Shown piece by piece: positions 6,410-14,125 of a stretch of DNA of 19,498 nt. Both the position numbers and the translations under genes were made by a program. Within the stretch, counting starts at the first letter, position 1; every line of letters begins with the position of its first letter. Origin of the DNA: an uncultured Clostridia bacterium (lineage in GTDB: Bacteria; Bacillota; Clostridia; Acetivibrionales; CALMWN01). The notes under the pieces are model-generated. The model ran no database searches, was not told the origin of the DNA, and saw nothing but the letters and a program-made list of their open reading frames with translations. The stretch lies in assembly GCA_937873555.1 (NCBI GenBank), contig CALMWN010000220.1:1-19498 (forward strand), given 5' to 3'.

Positions 6410-6436
6410 CTAAATCACCTCTGCCAAATAAAATTT

Positions 6437-6450
6437 GCTCGGCATCGAGC
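6437..6450 (-). other. short GC hairpin in the map-KOW gap
   Basis: GCTCG (6437-6441) and CGAGC (6446-6450) form a 5-bp stem with a 4-base loop; on the minus strand it is followed by AAATTTTATTT. It resembles a weak terminator or attenuator 28 bases before the KOW gene. The rest of 6410-6568 is AT-rich with nothing I can identify. Confidence 0.3.
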
Positions 6451-6568
6451 CTCGCAAACTTTTGTCTTCACATGTTGCAGACCTAATAATCACCGTGCAG
6501 TTAATTCTTATTATGTTTTTACCTAATCAATTTATTTTAAGCTACAAATCAATATAATACATTAATGG

Positions 6569-7336
6569 CTAACTGAGTTTTGTCAAAATAAGAGGTTCTT
6601 TATCCGTTATTGCAATTGTGTTTTCATAGTGAGCTGAAAGGCTGCCGTCTGCTGTTACAACAGTCCACCTGTTGTCAAGCAGCTTGACATTGAAGCCGCC
6701 CTCATTTACCATGGGCTCTATCGCAAGAGTCATACCGGACTCAAGCCGCGGCCCCTTTTCCCTTGTGCGGTAATTTGGTATCTGCGGCGGTTCGTGCATT
6801 TCTTTTCCTATACCGTGCCCTACATATTCCCTGACTACCGAAAAGCCGTTTTTTTCAACATAGTCCTGAATTACAGAAGAAATATCTATAATCCTGTTTC
6901 CCGGGACAGCTTTTTTTATACCTTCATAAAAGCTCTCCCGCGTCACATTGATCAGTTTTTCTGCTTTTTCAGAAACCGTGCCTATCGGAAAAGTCCTGGC
7001 TGCATCGCCATGAAACCCGCTTATATATACTCCTACATCAATACTAATAATATCGCCATCTTTTAATTCTTTTAAACCAGGTATACCATGCACTACCTCG
7101 TTATTGACAGAGGCGCATATGCTTCCAGGGTAATCGATGGCACCCGGAAAACCCTTATAGCCTTTGAAAGAAGGTATGCCGCCCGATTTCCTGATGTATT
7201 CCTCTGCGATCCTGTCAAGTTCCAACGTTGTCACTCCCGGTTTTACTGCAGCATTCAACTTTTCTAGTACAACCGCTACAATCTCACCGGCCTTTTTCAT
7301 CGATTCAATTTCCGTCTTTGACTTTATAGATATCAT
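6569..7336 (-). CDS. map: type I methionine aminopeptidase
   Basis: Removes the N-terminal methionine from nascent proteins whose second residue is small. The 255 residues show the complete catalytic set: H83 (VVHGIPG), metal ligands D100 (ISIDVG), D111 (FHGDAARTF), H174 (YVGHGIGKEMHEPP), E207 (LAIEPM) and E238 (HYENTIAI). Length and the short N-terminus match the bacterial type Ia form without an SH3 extension. The ATG follows a weak AGGTG. It sits downstream of adk as usual, but with a 117-base gap (7337-7453) in which I see no clear structure. Translation does not depend on the damaged adk frame, though polarity is possible. Confidence 0.97.
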   Translation of the reverse strand: MISIKSKTEIESMKKAGEIVAVVLEKLNAAVKPGVTTLELDRIAEEYIRKSGGIPSFKGYKGFPGAIDYPGSICASVNNEVVHGIPGLKELKDGDIISIDVGVYISGFHGDAARTFPIGTVSEKAEKLINVTRESFYEGIKKAVPGNRIIDISSVIQDYVEKNGFSVVREYVGHGIGKEMHEPPQIPNYRTREKGPRLESGMTLAIEPMVNEGGFNVKLLDNRWTVVTADGSLSAHYENTIAITDKEPLILTKLS

Positions 7337-7453
7337 CTACGCAACACCTGCATTGAACATCAAGGTTCAAACAAAATTTTCAACCTTTTAATTTTATAAC
7401 ATACCTGAAGGTATTTCAATACTATTTCAAATTACTATTGATTTTTTTATATA

Positions 7454-8104
7454 CTATGACCTGCTATTCAATGCAGCAATTACTGCCTTAGTCGTATCTT
7501 CAATTTTGTCCTGGCCTTCGACGGTAACAACTTTTCCTTTCTTTCCATAGAAGTTTATCAAAGGTTCCGTCTGATCGTGATAAGTCTTAAGTCTGTTCAG
7601 AACTGTCTCTTCCTTGTCATCGTCCCTTTGAATTACATTGGATTTGCAGTTATCGCATACATCTTCCGTTTTTGTCGGGTTATACAATGTATGATAGCTC
7701 GCACCACATGCAAGGCATACTCTTCTACCTGACATTCTCTTAATGATTTCAGAATCTTCCACATGGATGTTTAAAACCACGTCCAATCCTACTCCCATTT
7801 CCTTTAAAACCTGATCCAGATATTCAGCCTGGGGTATGGTCCTCGGAAAACCGTCAAGTATGAAGCCGTTTTTGCAGTCGGTCTGCTGGAGTCTGTCCTT
7901 TACTATGCCTATTGTTACTTCATCGGGAACAAGCAAACCCTTGTCAATGTATTCCTTTGCTTACTTTCCCAATTCAGTACCATTTTTTATATTGCTTCTG
8001 AAAATATCGCCTGTGGAAATCTGTGGTATATTATACTTTTCTACCAGGGTTTTTGCCTGTGTACCCTTACCGGAGCCCGGTGCTCCCAGCAAAATCATTC
8101 TCAT
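7454..8104 (-). pseudogene. adk: adenylate kinase, interrupted by in-frame TAA at codon 48
   Basis: Adenylate kinase converts ATP plus AMP to two ADP and is normally essential. Reading from the ATG at 8102-8104 gives MRMILLGAPGSGKGTQAKTL, the P-loop, then the AMP site QISTGDIF and NGTELGK, then TAA at 7961-7963. The frame continues unbroken after it: AKEYIDKGLLVPDE, DGFPRT, the LID domain with C130, C133, C150, C153 (zinc type), ending at 7454. Total length would be 216 codons, normal for the family. The stop sits where homologs have K, Q or E, each one base from TAA. Everything else looks under purifying selection. It may be a sequencing error, a very recent mutation, or a split gene; restart at the TTG at 7936 would lack the P-loop. 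Ribosome site AAGG is modest. Confidence 0.85.
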
Positions 8105-8123
8105 AACAACCTTCACCATCCCT

Positions 8124-8211
8124 AACTGTGAACTGAGAATGTAGAATAAATAACTGTTTTTTCGTAAAATTACGTCTCCAACCTTTAATCATTCTGCATT
8201 CTTCATTTCAC
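8124..8211. repeat. ~88-nt MITE-like inverted repeat, copy B
   Basis: Left arm 8124-8147 and right arm from 8191 are imperfect inverted repeats (ATTCTGCATTCTTCATTTCAC against the complement of GTGAACTGAGAATGTAGAAT). The left arm shares GAGAATGTAGAAT and the preceding GTGAA-type sequence with the element at 5463-5542. The right arm abuts or overlaps the secY stop codon. It fills the secY-adk gap, which is normally very short. Confidence 0.55.
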
Positions 8212-9504
8212 CTATTCAAGAAATCCTTTATAATGCCTCATCAACATTTGTGATTCTATCTGCTTGACAGTATCCAAAGCAACACCAACCAGAATCAGTA
8301 CTCCAGTTCCAGCAAACCACACATTGTTGATTTTGGTGAAAATCTGCAGTATATTTGGAAGTATTGTTATAACAGCAAGGAATAGTCCTCCAAACCAGGT
8401 TATCCTGTTCAGGACCTTCGATATATAATCAGATGTAGGCTTCCCTGGACGTATTCCCGGTATAAATCCCCCATTTTTCTTCATGTGGTTTGCAATTTCA
8501 ATCGGATTGAATTGGATAACCGAGTAGAAAAATGTGAAGAACATTACCAGTAAAGCATATATCAGTGCATAGAGCAAAGATTTTTGTGCATCATGTACAA
8601 ACCACCTCACGATCGGGTTTGTCGAGTTGGGAGAAACAAAGCTGAATATAGTTGAAGGAAAAGCCATAATTGACATTGCGAATATAATAGGTATAACACC
8701 CGCAAGGTTAACCTTTATAGGCAGGTGTGTACTCTGTCCGCCGTACATCTTTCTTCCTACAACCCTCTTTGCATACTGCACGGGTATTCTTCTTTCAGCC
8801 TGTGTTACCCATACAACTGCTGCAATGATACCTATAAAAATAGCAAGTATCAAAAGTATTACAATGATACCAATTATGCCAGGACCAAAAGCATTAGCGT
8901 TGTAGTACTGTATTAAAGTCTGCACACCGCCGGGTCCTCTTGATACTATCCCTGCAAAGATTATAAGGGAAATTCCGTTCCCTATCCCGTACTCGGTAAT
9001 CTGTTCACCGAGCCACATCAGGAACGCTGTACCTGCGGTAAAAGTGAGGGTTACCGTTATAAAGCTCATGATTCCGGGATTCATTATTGCACTTCTCATA
9101 CCAAAATACAAACCTATGGCCTGTAGAAAGCCAAGCACGACAGTTCCGTACCTGACGTACTGTCCTATAATCTTTCTTCCTTCTTCGCCTTCCTTCTGTA
9201 GCTGTTCAAGCCTTGGTATGGCTACAGTTAGGAGCTGCATTATTATAGATGAGTTGATATATGGCGTAATACTCATTGCGAAAATTGTTGCTAATTTGAA
9301 AGCTCCACCTGTTATTATATCAATGAATCCGAACAGTGACCCTCCGGACTCTACCAATTGCCTGAACTGATCTGCGTTAAGTCCAGGGACAGGTATATGA
9401 GTACCTATCCTGTATATGATCAGCATAGCAACCGTAAAAAGTATTTTTCTTCTAAGATCGGGAATTTTCCAGGCATTTCTTACTGTTTCAAACATTCCGC
9501 CCAT
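8212..9504 (-). CDS. secY: preprotein translocase subunit SecY
   Basis: SecY is the ten-helix pore of the Sec translocon, exporting proteins or inserting them into the membrane. The 430 residues start MGGMFETVRNAWKIPDLRRK, followed by the first membrane helix and the IPVPGLNADQF segment; the conserved EYGIGNGISLIIFAGIV stretch and the cytoplasmic loops AERRIPVQYAKR and GIRPGKPTSDYI are present. Length is typical for Firmicutes. The ATG overlaps nothing but follows the rplO stop by one base, with GAGGTG supplied by the rplO codons, so the two are translationally coupled. The gap to adk holds a repeat element. Confidence 0.98.
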   Translation of the reverse strand: MGGMFETVRNAWKIPDLRRKILFTVAMLIIYRIGTHIPVPGLNADQFRQLVESGGSLFGFIDIITGGAFKLATIFAMSITPYINSSIIMQLLTVAIPRLEQLQKEGEEGRKIIGQYVRYGTVVLGFLQAIGLYFGMRSAIMNPGIMSFITVTLTFTAGTAFLMWLGEQITEYGIGNGISLIIFAGIVSRGPGGVQTLIQYYNANAFGPGIIGIIVILLILAIFIGIIAAVVWVTQAERRIPVQYAKRVVGRKMYGGQSTHLPIKVNLAGVIPIIFAMSIMAFPSTIFSFVSPNSTNPIVRWFVHDAQKSLLYALIYALLVMFFTFFYSVIQFNPIEIANHMKKNGGFIPGIRPGKPTSDYISKVLNRITWFGGLFLAVITILPNILQIFTKINNVWFAGTGVLILVGVALDTVKQIESQMLMRHYKGFLE

Positions 9505-9505
9505 A

Positions 9506-9949
9506 CTATATCACCTCGACCTTTCCTCCTGCAGCCTCTATTTTTTCTGAAGCCGTCTTAGTAAATCTTTCAGCCTTTACTGTAAGTTTCTTGGTAATTT
9601 CTCCATTACCTAAGATAGCAACTCCATCAATAACCTTGTTTACCAGCCCTTTTTCCTTTAACAATTCTGTCGTAACAACAGTTTCATTTTCAAAAACGTT
9701 CAATTCCGAAACATTTATTTCAGCATAAACTTTTGTGAAAATCTTATTGTTAAATCCTCTCTTCGGAAGTCTTCTATAGAGAGGCATCTGTCCACCTTCA
9801 AAACCAGGTCTTACACCTCCGCCGGCACGGGCATTCTGTCCTTTATGTCCTTTTCCTGCTGTTTTGCCGTTTCCGGAACCTGCTCCCCTTCCCTTTCTCA
9901 TGGGAGCTTTCTTGGAACCCGGTGCTGGTTGTAGTTCAAACAGTTTCAT
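9506..9949 (-). CDS. rplO: 50S ribosomal protein L15 (uL15)
   Basis: A late-assembly large-subunit protein with a long extension threading through 23S rRNA. The 147 residues begin MKLFELQPAPGSKKAPMRKG, then the glycine-rich basic GRGAGSGNGKTAGKGHKGQNAR segment, FEGGQMPLYRRLPKRGF, and a globular C-terminal half ending AAGGKVEVI. Length is typical. The ATG has GGGAGGTG upstream and lies 14 bases after rpmD; its final codons contain the ribosome site of secY. Confidence 0.98.
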   Translation of the reverse strand: MKLFELQPAPGSKKAPMRKGRGAGSGNGKTAGKGHKGQNARAGGGVRPGFEGGQMPLYRRLPKRGFNNKIFTKVYAEINVSELNVFENETVVTTELLKEKGLVNKVIDGVAILGNGEITKKLTVKAERFTKTASEKIEAAGGKVEVI

Positions 9950-9963
9950 GGATTACACCTCCC

Positions 9964-10143
9964 TTATATTTCTTCTACCGATACTAAATGAGAAACCTTA
10001 ACTATCATACCTCTAATCTGAGGATTATCATTTTGTTCCACACTGCTACCTATCTTCTTCAAGCCAAGTGCTTTGACAGTAGCTACTTGGGCTTCTTTTG
10101 CCTTGTTAATGCTTTTAACCAGAGTTATTTTCAATTTTGCCAC
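9964..10143 (-). CDS. rpmD: 50S ribosomal protein L30 (uL30)
   Basis: L30 is a small large-subunit protein on the 23S rRNA domain II surface. The 59-residue frame starts at GTG 10141-10143, six bases after AGGAGGGG, and reads MAKLKITLVKSINKAKEAQV through LGLKKIGSSVEQNDNPQIRGMI to the end VSHLVSVEEI. The KITLVKS start, the LGL(K/R)K turn and the PQIRGMI segment are family hallmarks. It lies between rpsE and rplO with 12 and 14 base gaps. Confidence 0.96.
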   Translation of the reverse strand: MAKLKITLVKSINKAKEAQVATVKALGLKKIGSSVEQNDNPQIRGMIVKVSHLVSVEEI

Positions 10144-10155
10144 AAAAGTCCCCTC

Positions 10156-10656
10156 CTAGCCCTGTATTTCTTCTACAGTTTTGCCACGAAGCCTTGCAAC
10201 TTCTTCAACAGTCTTAAGCTGTGAAAGTCCGTTTATTGTGGCATTAACCATATTAATTGGATTATTGGATCCCAGTGATTTTGTTCTTATGTCATGTATA
10301 CCAGCCAATTCAAGGACCGCTCTTACGGGTCCTCCTGCAATAACACCTGTACCTTCGCCAGCCGGTTTTAATAGAACTTTACCTGCACCGTATTCTCCAA
10401 CTGATTCATGTGGGATTGTTGTTTCCACCAGGGGAACCTTTATCAAATTCTTCTTGGCATCTTCTATCCCTTTTCTGATTGCATCAGGAATTTCTGCAGC
10501 TTTTCCCATTCCGCTCCCGACATGCCCGTTCTCATCGCCAACAACAACAAGAGCGCTGAAGCGGAAATTTCTACCACCCTTTACAACCTTGGTAACACGT
10601 CCTATATTGACTACTTTCTCTTTGAGATCTAATGTACTAGCATCTATACGTTGCAA
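10156..10656 (-). CDS. rpsE: 30S ribosomal protein S5 (uS5)
   Basis: S5 shapes the mRNA entry channel and contributes to decoding accuracy. The 166 residues contain the double-stranded RNA binding N-domain (LKEKVVNIGRVTKVVKGGRNFRF, GHVGSGMGKA) and the C-domain motif KPAGEGTGVIAGGPVRAVLELAGI. The spectinomycin-loop region around VTKVVKGGR looks normal. The start is TTG at 10654-10656, seven bases after GGAGGG; no better in-frame ATG exists. The gap after rplR is 18 bases. Confidence 0.97.
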   Translation of the reverse strand: MQRIDASTLDLKEKVVNIGRVTKVVKGGRNFRFSALVVVGDENGHVGSGMGKAAEIPDAIRKGIEDAKKNLIKVPLVETTIPHESVGEYGAGKVLLKPAGEGTGVIAGGPVRAVLELAGIHDIRTKSLGSNNPINMVNATINGLSQLKTVEEVARLRGKTVEEIQG

Positions 10657-10674
10657 TTCTTTTCCCTCCTTCTA

Positions 10675-11043
10675 TTAGAATTCCAGGCCGGCTTCCCTTG
10701 CAGCTTCTGCAAGTTCTTTCACTCTTCCGTGATATATATAACCGCCTCTATCAAAAACAACCTGCTTGATTCCCTTATCACTTGCTTTCTCTGCAATAAG
10801 CTTTCCTACCTCTTTTGCAGCTTCCTTGTTCCCACCGGATTTAACCTTGCCTTTGAGTGCTTCATCAAGAGTTGATGCTGCAACAATAGTATTACCGGTA
10901 GTATCATCGATAACCTGTGCATATATGTGATTCAAGCTTCTGAAAACATTCAGTCTTGGACGTTCTTTAGTGCCCTCGACTTTTTTGCGCACTCTGACAT
11001 GCTTTCTAAGCCTTATTTCATTTCTGCTAACCTTTTTTATCAT
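10675..11043 (-). CDS. rplR: 50S ribosomal protein L18 (uL18)
   Basis: L18 binds 5S rRNA and helps dock it, with L5, into the large subunit. The 122-residue protein has the basic N-terminus (RLRKHVRVRKKVEGTKERPRLNVFRS) and the globular core with SLNHIYAQVIDD, VVFDRGGYIYHGRVKELAEAAREAGLEF at the C-terminus, all typical. The ATG has GGAGTG upstream. The gap to rplF is 15 bases. Nothing unusual. Confidence 0.98.
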   Translation of the reverse strand: MIKKVSRNEIRLRKHVRVRKKVEGTKERPRLNVFRSLNHIYAQVIDDTTGNTIVAASTLDEALKGKVKSGGNKEAAKEVGKLIAEKASDKGIKQVVFDRGGYIYHGRVKELAEAAREAGLEF

Positions 11044-11058
11044 TTATCTCACTCCTTC

Positions 11059-11610
11059 CTACTTCTTACCTTTTCCGCCAGCCTTGCCTTCTTTACGCCT
11101 TATTACTTCTGTTTCATATTTGATTCCTTTGCCCTTGTAAACTTCAGGCTCTCTCTTAGCCCTTATTTTAGCGGCAAATTCACCAACAGCCTGCTTATCC
11201 ATACCCTTAACAATTATCTTGTTAGGCGCGGGAACTTCTACGGTTATCCCAGCCGGTTCATCCATTTCCACCGGGTGTGAATAGCCAAGAGTAAGAACGA
11301 GCTTCTTTCCCTGCTTCTGCGCTCTATATCCGACACCGTTTATATCAAGTGCCTTTTCAAATCCCTTTGTAACTCCATCCACCATGTTGTTGACCAGTGT
11401 CCTGGTCAAACCATGAAGGGATTTATGAATTTTTTCATCGGATGGTCTTTGAACTATTATTTTATTATCTTCGATTTTTATGATCATATCTTTGTGCAAC
11501 TCTTTTAGTAAAGTGCCTTTTTGGCCTTTTACAGTTACAACGTTGTTTGAATCGATTTTTACGTCTACACCCTTGGGTATAGCTATGGGCATTTTCCCGA
11601 TTCGTGACAT
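11059..11610 (-). CDS. rplF: 50S ribosomal protein L6 (uL6)
   Basis: L6 sits near the GTPase centre and the sarcin-ricin loop. The 183 residues begin MSRIGKMPIAIPKGVDV and contain the two repeated alpha-beta domains, with the conserved NGVGYRAQKQGKKLVLTLGYSHPV and the C-terminal GKGIKYETEVIRRKEGK. The tail is glycine-lysine rich. The ATG follows AGGAGG. The gap of 64 bases after rpsH is a little longer than elsewhere in the block, with no obvious structure. Confidence 0.98.
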   Translation of the reverse strand: MSRIGKMPIAIPKGVDVKIDSNNVVTVKGQKGTLLKELHKDMIIKIEDNKIIVQRPSDEKIHKSLHGLTRTLVNNMVDGVTKGFEKALDINGVGYRAQKQGKKLVLTLGYSHPVEMDEPAGITVEVPAPNKIIVKGMDKQAVGEFAAKIRAKREPEVYKGKGIKYETEVIRRKEGKAGGKGKK

Positions 11611-11674
11611 ATTACGAGCCTCCTGTTCTTAATATTATGGGCAGTTGCACTACCCTTTTCAGAATGATTCAATA

Positions 11675-12073
11675 TTACCAGACAAATGCAAGTACCTCTC
11701 CGCCTACGCCCTGAGCTCTTGCCTTTTTGTCGGTCATTATTCCCCTTGACGTAGATAATATTGCAATACCCAATCCTCCAAGAACCTTGGGAAGTTCATC
11801 CTTACCGGCATAAACTCTCAATCCGGGCTTGCTTATTCTTTTTATCCCCGTTATAATATTCTGCTTGTTGTTCGTATATTTTAATGCTACCCTTATTATA
11901 CCTTGTTTGCCGTCGTCTATCTCTTCCACACTTCTTATATAACCTTCTTCCAATAAAATCTTTGCTAAAGATTTTTTCAAATTAGAAGCCGGTATATCAA
12001 CAGATTCATGTTTAGCAGAACTTGCATTCCTGATTCTGGTTAACATATCAGCGATAGTATCTGTTATTTGCAT
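11675..12073 (-). CDS. rpsH: 30S ribosomal protein S8 (uS8)
   Basis: S8 is a primary 16S rRNA binder in the platform; in E. coli it represses the spc operon by binding near rplE. The 132 residues begin MQITDTIADMLTRIRNASSAKHESVDIPAS and end with the RNA-binding STSRGIMTDKKARAQGVGGEVLAFVW. Length and motifs are standard. The ATG has AGGAGG upstream. I did not identify an S8 operator by eye around rplE. Confidence 0.98.
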   Translation of the reverse strand: MQITDTIADMLTRIRNASSAKHESVDIPASNLKKSLAKILLEEGYIRSVEEIDDGKQGIIRVALKYTNNKQNIITGIKRISKPGLRVYAGKDELPKVLGGLGIAILSTSRGIMTDKKARAQGVGGEVLAFVW

Positions 12074-12101
12074 ATGTGTAACCTCCTTCCAAATAAATGT
12101 A

Positions 12102-12287
12102 TTACCAACTTGCTTTTTTTACGCCGGGTATCTGTCCCTTGTATGCCAGTGTTCTGAAGCATAAACGGCATATCCCGAATTTTCTCATATATGCATGGGG
12201 CCTGCCGCAAAGTTTGCATCTGTTATATGCCCTTGTTGCATATTTAGGCTTTCTTTGCTGCTTTAAAATCATCGCTTTTTTTGCCAC
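12102..12287 (-). CDS. rpsZ: 30S ribosomal protein S14, zinc type (uS14 type Z)
   Basis: A 61-residue zinc-ribbon S14 in the 30S head. C24-x2-C27 and C40-x2-C43 form the metal site within YNRCKLCGRPHAYMRKFGICRLCFR, and the tail GQIPGVKKASW is invariant. This short zinc form (often annotated rpsN or rpsZ) is the main S14 of Firmicutes; a zinc-free paralog often exists elsewhere for zinc starvation. The start is GTG at 12285-12287 with GAGGAGGG upstream. It lies 16 bases after rplE. Confidence 0.97.
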   Translation of the reverse strand: MAKKAMILKQQRKPKYATRAYNRCKLCGRPHAYMRKFGICRLCFRTLAYKGQIPGVKKASW

Positions 12288-12303
12288 GCGTTATTCCCTC
12301 CTC

Positions 12304-12846
12304 TTAGCCCTGACTGAACGGCATGCCGAGCTGTTTTAAAAGCTCTTTTGCCTCTTCATCGGATCTGGCAGTAGTAACGAATATAATATCCATACCTCTT
12401 ACCTTATCAATCTTGTCATATTCAATCTCAGGGAATATAAGCTGTTCTCTCACGCCCATGGAGTAATTTCCTCTGCCGTCGAATGAATTGTTTGATACTC
12501 CCCTGAAGTCTCTAACCCTCGGAAGGGCTATATTAAAAAGCTTATCAACAAATTCAAACATTCTTTCTCCACGAAGAGTTACCTTGCAGCCTATATTCAT
12601 ACCCTGTCTGACCTTGAAAGCCGCTACAGACTTCTTTGCCTTGGTAATTACCGGTTTCTGACCTGCAATAATTCCAAGGTCATTAACAGCGGCATCCATT
12701 GCCTTCGGATTTTCCTTAACATCACCCACACCCATATTTAGAACTACTTTTTCAAGCTTTGGAATTTCCATTGAACTTCCATATTTAAACTTTGCTTGCA
12801 AAGCAGGAACTACTTCCTTAACATATTTTTCCTTAAGCCTGCTCAT
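12304..12846 (-). CDS. rplE: 50S ribosomal protein L5 (uL5)
   Basis: L5 binds 5S rRNA and contacts the P-site tRNA at the central protuberance. The 180 residues begin MSRLKEKYVKEVVPALQAKF and show NVMG-type VVLNMGVGD, the KKSVAAFKVRQGMNIGCKVTLRG loop, the LPRVRDFRG(V) motif and the C-terminal GMDIIFVTTARSDEEAKELLKQLGMPF. All features and length are standard. GGGAGGT precedes the ATG; the gap after rplX is 32 bases. Confidence 0.98.
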   Translation of the reverse strand: MSRLKEKYVKEVVPALQAKFKYGSSMEIPKLEKVVLNMGVGDVKENPKAMDAAVNDLGIIAGQKPVITKAKKSVAAFKVRQGMNIGCKVTLRGERMFEFVDKLFNIALPRVRDFRGVSNNSFDGRGNYSMGVREQLIFPEIEYDKIDKVRGMDIIFVTTARSDEEAKELLKQLGMPFSQG

Positions 12847-12878
12847 TAATTGTTAACCTCCCTTCATAAAGAGTACTA

Positions 12879-13226
12879 CTAATCATCTTTGCCTTCATCA
12901 ATAATGTCGATTATTTCACTACATTTTTTGCAGATTCTTGCCTTATGTCCGTTTTCGAGCAAGCGCTTTCCAACTTTAGTAGGGCTTCCGCACCTTTCAC
13001 ATACAAGCATAACCTTAGCGCTGTTTATAGGAGATTCCTGATGGACCAGGCCTCCCTGCTGATATCTGCTCCTTGGCTTGACATGCTTTGTAGTCATATT
13101 TACGCCTTCAACAAGTACCATGCCATCACCTGGAACAACACTTAATACCTTACCTTTCTTTCCCCTGTCCTTACCGGAAAGAACATATACAGTATCGCCT
13201 TTTTTAACGTGTACCTTATTAGCCAA
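12879..13226 (-). CDS. rplX: 50S ribosomal protein L24 (uL24), with CxxC pairs
   Basis: L24 initiates assembly of the large subunit by binding 23S rRNA domain I. The 115 residues start with a KOW motif (VKKGDTVYVLSGKDRGKKGKVLSV). The C-terminal part has C76-x2-C79 and C99-x2-C102, a zinc-binding arrangement seen in C+ forms, ending in an acidic tail IIDEGKDD. The start is TTG at 13224-13226, nine bases after AGGAGG. The preceding rplN is 18 bases away. Confidence 0.97.
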   Translation of the reverse strand: MANKVHVKKGDTVYVLSGKDRGKKGKVLSVVPGDGMVLVEGVNMTTKHVKPRSRYQQGGLVHQESPINSAKVMLVCERCGSPTKVGKRLLENGHKARICKKCSEIIDIIDEGKDD

Positions 13227-13244
13227 TTTAAGCCGCCTCCTCCC

Positions 13245-13613
13245 TTATAAAACTTCTGGTGCGAGGGACAAAATTTTCATATAATCCTTATCCCTTAATT
13301 CCCTTGCAACAGGGCCAAATATACGGGTTCCTCTGGGATTTTTGTCCTCCCTTATGATAACTGCTGCATTCTCGTCAAACTTTATATATGAACCGTCTGT
13401 CCTTCTAACGCCTCTTTTTGTACGAACGATAACACATTTTACAACTTCGCCTTTTTTCACAACACCGCCGGGTGTTGCATTTTTAACCGAAGCAACTATA
13501 ACATCTCCTATATTTGCATACTTTCTCCAGGATCCACCAAGAACCTTGATACACATAAGTTCCTTTGCGCCTGTATTGTCTGCAACCTTGAGTGTCGATT
13601 GGACTTGAATCAT
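13245..13613 (-). CDS. rplN: 50S ribosomal protein L14 (uL14)
   Basis: L14 forms inter-subunit bridges and is the docking point of the silencing factor RsfS. The 122 residues begin MIQVQSTLKVADNTGAKELMCIKVLGGS and end IFGPVARELRDKDYMKILSLAPEVL, nearly invariant across bacteria. GGAGGT precedes the ATG. It conventionally opens the spc block, but only 23 bases separate it from rpsQ and I see no promoter there, so S10 and spc genes appear to be one transcription unit. Confidence 0.98.
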   Translation of the reverse strand: MIQVQSTLKVADNTGAKELMCIKVLGGSWRKYANIGDVIVASVKNATPGGVVKKGEVVKCVIVRTKRGVRRTDGSYIKFDENAAVIIREDKNPRGTRIFGPVARELRDKDYMKILSLAPEVL

Positions 13614-13636
13614 GTTCTTACCTCCTCCCTATAGAA

Positions 13637-13894
13637 CTACTGAGCTTTTTCAACAATCTCAACAAGCCTCCATCTTTTTTCCTTGCTAAGAGGGCGGGTT
13701 TCCATAACTTTAACCCTGTCACCGATTTTGCACTCGTTGTTTTCATCATGGGCCTTCAATTTATAAGTCCTTTTGACTATCTTACCGTACAAAGGGTGCT
13801 TTACACTGGTCTCTATAGCAACAACAATAGTCTTATCCATTTTATCACTGACAACTTTTCCGACCCTTGTTTTTCTTAACGCTCTTTCTACCAA
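13637..13894 (-). CDS. rpsQ: 30S ribosomal protein S17 (uS17)
   Basis: S17 is a primary 16S rRNA binder at the bottom of the small subunit. The 85-residue OB-fold protein carries RVGKVVSDKMDKTIVVAIE, HPLYGKIVKRTYKLKAHDE and the CKIGDRVKVMETRPLSKEKRWRLVEI motif. The start is TTG at 13892-13894, nine bases after GGGAGG, and no nearby ATG fits. The gap to rpmC is 27 bases. Confidence 0.97.
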   Translation of the reverse strand: MVERALRKTRVGKVVSDKMDKTIVVAIETSVKHPLYGKIVKRTYKLKAHDENNECKIGDRVKVMETRPLSKEKRWRLVEIVEKAQ

Positions 13895-13921
13895 TTGAGT
13901 TTACCTCCCTTCAGGGTTACA

Positions 13922-14125
13922 TTACTTTGCAATCCCTTTCAATTCCCTTTCCCTCATGATTGTCTTAACACGTGCGATTGACTTCTTGACATCCTTTAGC
14001 TTCATGGGGTTTTCAAGCTGGTTTGTAGCTAGTTGAAATCTCAACTTAAATAACTCTGACTTCAATTCATTTAATTCGCTTTGCAGTTCCAACTGTGTCT
14101 TTTCTCTGATTTCACTGGCTTTCAT
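13922..14125 (-). CDS. rpmC: 50S ribosomal protein L29 (uL29)
   Basis: L29 lies at the exit tunnel and helps form the docking site for trigger factor and SRP. The 67-residue protein is two helices: MKASEIREKTQLELQSELNE then LFKLRFQLATNQLENPMKLKDVKKSIARVKTIMREREL. The correct start is the ATG at 14125, inside the last codons of rplP; the frame is open for 23 more codons upstream but those overlap rplP and lack family similarity. The 14-base overlap with rplP implies translational coupling. Confidence 0.96.
   Translation of the reverse strand: MKASEIREKTQLELQSELNELKSELFKLRFQLATNQLENPMKLKDVKKSIARVKTIMRERELKGIAK

Noticed and set aside
7454..7936. Shortened adk from TTG as a functional gene
   Set aside because: It lacks the P-loop and part of the AMP site, so it cannot be an active kinase by itself; treated as the 3' part of an interrupted adk.
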